The notes under the pieces were generated by a model. That model searched no databases and was not told the DNA's origin. It saw nothing but the letters and a program-made list of their open reading frames with translations. A program made the position numbers and the translations under genes. A DNA stretch of 64,000 nt from Caldilineaceae bacterium (GTDB lineage: Bacteria > Chloroflexota > Anaerolineae > Caldilineales > Caldilineaceae): the NCBI GenBank assembly GCA_958295845.1, contig OY282376.1, positions 4,601,022-4,665,021 on the forward strand. Direction: 5' to 3'. Of this stretch, positions 61,801 to 64,000 are shown one piece after another (position 1 is the first letter of the stretch; every line of letters begins with the position of its first letter).

Positions 61801-62739
61801 ATGAATTGGTCACTGGTACCGCAACAGTTTGTAACGGGACTTCTCAACGGCGGGACGATCGGCCTGATCGCCCTGGGGATCGTCCTGATCTATAAGTCGT
61901 CGGAGGTGTTCAACTTCGCGCACGGGCACCTGGTGATGTTTGGCGCTTTCCTGACGTGGTGGTTCACGGGAGGTGGGGCGGAGCCGGGCGGCGCTTTGAT
62001 CGACCTGCCGCTGTGGGCGGCGGTGATCGCGGCGTTGATCGCGTCGATGGGAATCGGGCTGCTGATCGAGCGTTTTGCGCTGCGGCCGATGACGGGGCAG
62101 CCGCTGCTGGCGATCATGCTGATGACGCTGGGCCTGGCGCAACTGATTGAGGGTGTGACGGCAATTCTTTTCGGCGTGGAGTTGAAGAGCAACTTCCCGG
62201 CGCCGTTTTCGCCCAGCGACGTGTTGATCATTCCCTTTCCCGGTGCGTTCGGCGATGCGATCCGTCTGAAATATACGCTGGTTGCGACATTTGCGGTGGC
62301 AACCCTGGCTGCGACCCTGTTCATCTGGTTTTTCAACAACACAAGAACTGGTTTGGCGATGCGGGCGACTGCGGAGGACCACGAGGTGGCCCGGTCGGTC
62401 GGTATCAAGGTCAGACGGGTTTTCGGTCTTTCTTGGGGCATCGCCGGGGTGATCGCGACGCTGGGCGGCGTCCTGCTGGCCACGGTCAGCGGCGTGAGCT
62501 TGAACCTTTCGACGGTGGCGTTGATCGCGTTTCCGGCGATTCTGTTGGGCGGGCTGGAGTCGTTGGGCGGCGCGTTGTTGGGGGGATTCGCGATTGGCTT
62601 GGTGCAGGCGCTGGTGCAGGCTTCGCGGTTGATCGAGGTGCGGAATTCTTCTGAAATCGCGCCCTACCTGTTGCTGCTGGTGGTTCTGCTGATACGTCCG
62701 GAAGGGTTGTTCGGGCAGAAGAGAATCGAGAGGATATAG
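61801..62739 (+). CDS. Branched-chain amino acid-type ABC transporter permease (LivH)
   Basis: A 312-residue membrane protein starting MNWSLVPQQFVTGLLNGGTIGLIALG with about eight helices and the family segment RATAEDHEVARSVGIKVRRVFGLSWGIAG and GGLESLGGALLGGFAIG. An earlier in-frame ATG (61723) would add an unconserved tail. It is 184 bases after the synthetase stop, with heptad repeats in between, and 3 bases before the next permease. Confidence 0.9.
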   Translation: MNWSLVPQQFVTGLLNGGTIGLIALGIVLIYKSSEVFNFAHGHLVMFGAFLTWWFTGGGAEPGGALIDLPLWAAVIAALIASMGIGLLIERFALRPMTGQPLLAIMLMTLGLAQLIEGVTAILFGVELKSNFPAPFSPSDVLIIPFPGAFGDAIRLKYTLVATFAVATLAATLFIWFFNNTRTGLAMRATAEDHEVARSVGIKVRRVFGLSWGIAGVIATLGGVLLATVSGVSLNLSTVALIAFPAILLGGLESLGGALLGGFAIGLVQALVQASRLIEVRNSSEIAPYLLLLVVLLIRPEGLFGQKRIERI

Positions 62740-62742
62740 CCG

Positions 62743-63810
62743 GTGGCGATGCTGCGCCCTGCGGGGGACTTTGACCGCTCCTATGAGCAGGATATGGCGT
62801 TGTTGCGCCAGCCGTGGCACTACTGGCTGCTGGGGGTCAGTTTGCTGGCGGCATTCACGCTGCCTCTGTGGGGCGACGCCTACCTGATCAGCACTGCCAA
62901 TCAGATTGCGTATACGGTCATCGCGGTGCAGGGTCTGAACATTCTGACCGGCTACACCGGCCAGATTTCACTGAGCCAGGCTGCCTTTATGCTGGTGGGC
63001 GGTTACGCGTCGGCGCTGATCGTTATTCACGCCGGTCTCTCCTTCTTCATTGCGCTGCCGCTGGCGGCGCTTGTGGCCGGCGCGATCGGCCTTATCTTCG
63101 GCCTGACGAGTCTGCGGGTGAAGGGCTTCTACCTGGCCTTCGCGACACTGGCGGCCCAGTTCATCATTCCCTGGCTGAGCCGCCATACATTCAAAGCTTA
63201 TCTTGGCGGCACAGAAGGCGCGATCGAAGTTCCGCTTCCACAGCTGGGCGGGGTGAACTTCGGCGAGGTCAGCAACTTCTACTATATCTCGCTGATCGTT
63301 CTGTTAATTACGACTGTTCTGCTGTTCAACATTTCGCGCACGCGGTTGGGGCGGGCGTTCGTGAGCGTACGCGACAACGACCTGGCGGCGGAGTTGCTGG
63401 GCGTCAATCTTTTCACGTACAAGCTGCGGGCTTTTTTCATCGCGGCGATGCTGGCGGGCCTGGCGGGCGCGATTAAGGCGCACAGCCAGCGGGGGGTTGG
63501 CACCGAGTTCGGTTACAGCCTGAACGAGTCGATTATCTTTCTGGGGATGCTGGTGATTGGCGGCCTCGGCACCAATTTGGGCCCGTTTCTGGGGGTCGCC
63601 TTCATCGTATTTTTGGAGGATTTCTCCAACTTGCTTGGTGGAATGCTGGCGGCGGTCTTTCCCGAACTGTCCGGCCAGCTGCTGACGTCGTTCCGCCCGA
63701 TCTTTTTCGGATTGGCGCTGATGCTGTTCTTAATCTATGAGCCGCGGGGACTGGCGCACCGGTGGCAGCTTTTGAGAGCAGGGTGGCGGCTGCGTCCGTT
63801 TGCACGTTGA
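62743..63810 (+). CDS. Branched-chain amino acid-type ABC transporter permease (LivM)
   Basis: A 355-residue polytopic protein with the LivM core: NILTGYTGQISLSQAAFMLVGGYASA, a GLTSLRVKGFYLAFATLA segment, SVRDNDLAAELLGVN and GGLGTNLGPFLG. GTG at 62743 or ATG at 62749 could be the start; both keep the transmembrane core. It pairs with the LivH-like permease. Confidence 0.9.
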   Translation: MAMLRPAGDFDRSYEQDMALLRQPWHYWLLGVSLLAAFTLPLWGDAYLISTANQIAYTVIAVQGLNILTGYTGQISLSQAAFMLVGGYASALIVIHAGLSFFIALPLAALVAGAIGLIFGLTSLRVKGFYLAFATLAAQFIIPWLSRHTFKAYLGGTEGAIEVPLPQLGGVNFGEVSNFYYISLIVLLITTVLLFNISRTRLGRAFVSVRDNDLAAELLGVNLFTYKLRAFFIAAMLAGLAGAIKAHSQRGVGTEFGYSLNESIIFLGMLVIGGLGTNLGPFLGVAFIVFLEDFSNLLGGMLAAVFPELSGQLLTSFRPIFFGLALMLFLIYEPRGLAHRWQLLRAGWRLRPFAR

Positions 63811-63917
63811 CGCGGGCGATGATGTTGCGAGGGAGTCAAGGCGATTGGGGTAACCGCGGCGTCTTTCCGTTCACTGTGTGTAGTGCAGGAAGCATGTGGA
63901 ATAGAGATGACTCGGCA

Positions 63918-64000
63918 ATGGTAAGTGCGGTTTCGAAAGCCTGGGTGCGCCCGCTGCTGGTTACACTCTTGCTGCTCTTTGCCCTGCTGACGGCCGCTTG
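63918..64000 (+). CDS. Partial: probable substrate-binding lipoprotein of the liv-type transporter
   Basis: Only 27 codons are in the window: MVSAVSKAWVRPLLVTLLLLFALLTAA and then the first two bases of the lipobox Cys codon (TG). It has the form of a lipoprotein signal peptide. From operon position it is probably a LivK/Peripla_BP_6 binding protein, cut by the window end. Confidence 0.6.
   Translation, partial: MVSAVSKAWVRPLLVTLLLLFALLTAA

Overview
This window is a GC-rich bacterial chromosome segment from an aerobic heterotroph. It probably belongs to Chloroflexota, perhaps a Caldilinea-like or sponge/marine-associated lineage. That placement is inferred from gene content: many enolase-superfamily, phytanoyl-CoA dioxygenase and amidase paralogues, a ferredoxin-type 2-oxoacid oxidoreductase, heme A synthesis genes, four-helix-bundle S23 genes, and phased heptanucleotide repeats between genes. 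No rRNA, tRNA, CRISPR array, IS element or prophage gene was recognised.

Layout. About 0.1-22.2 kb is a catabolic and transport region almost entirely on the minus strand. It holds two tandem mandelate racemase-like enzymes, an AlbA_2 regulator, a small antitoxin-like protein, three tandem MFS exporters, a sugar-phosphate isomerase-like protein, a third enolase-superfamily enzyme, a complete oligopeptide/solute ABC transporter (SBP-B-C-D-F) with an S23-type gene inserted in it, a large unrecognised protein, and a probable cis-3-hydroxy-L-proline dehydratase. About 22.7-24.7 kb (plus strand) holds a threonine-synthase-like PLP enzyme behind a structured leader, then RNase III. About 24.8-30.8 kb (minus strand) is a zinc/manganese uptake locus: znuB, znuC, three ZnuA-like lipoproteins and a Fur/Zur repressor with a palindromic operator.

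About 31.4-35.6 kb (plus strand) is a two-gene cassette of different base and codon character. It encodes a 1248-residue zinc-ribbon / PD-(D/E)XK nuclease / RecQ helicase fusion and an overlapping coiled-coil protein. It is the best candidate for an undescribed DNA-processing or defence system here. About 36.1-43.6 kb holds two PhyH dioxygenases with an intact amidase and a decayed amidase remnant between them, an amidohydrolase, a probable selenocysteine thioredoxin-like lipoprotein (in-frame UGA at the first Cys of CxxC, followed by a SECIS-like hairpin), a second amidase and a CBS protein. About 43.9-49.9 kb holds KorA, a KorB-CBS fusion, an epimerase, a Gfo/Idh oxidoreductase and a cupin. 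About 50-55 kb has VapBC, CtaB/CtaA and a HigB/HTH-ImmA pair with a clear promoter and operator. About 55.4-64 kb has a GH106-like glycoside hydrolase, a cold-shock protein with a long leader, a HAD phosphatase and a liv-type ABC operon containing an acyl-CoA synthetase, cut by the window end.

Three families of dispersed intergenic repeats run through the window: AGTnnnn heptads that often overlap stop codons, TGCGTAT heptads, and a ~240-bp element with a nested-hairpin core. Tandem duplication (enolase pair, MFS triplet, PhyH-amidase pair) is a recurrent theme.
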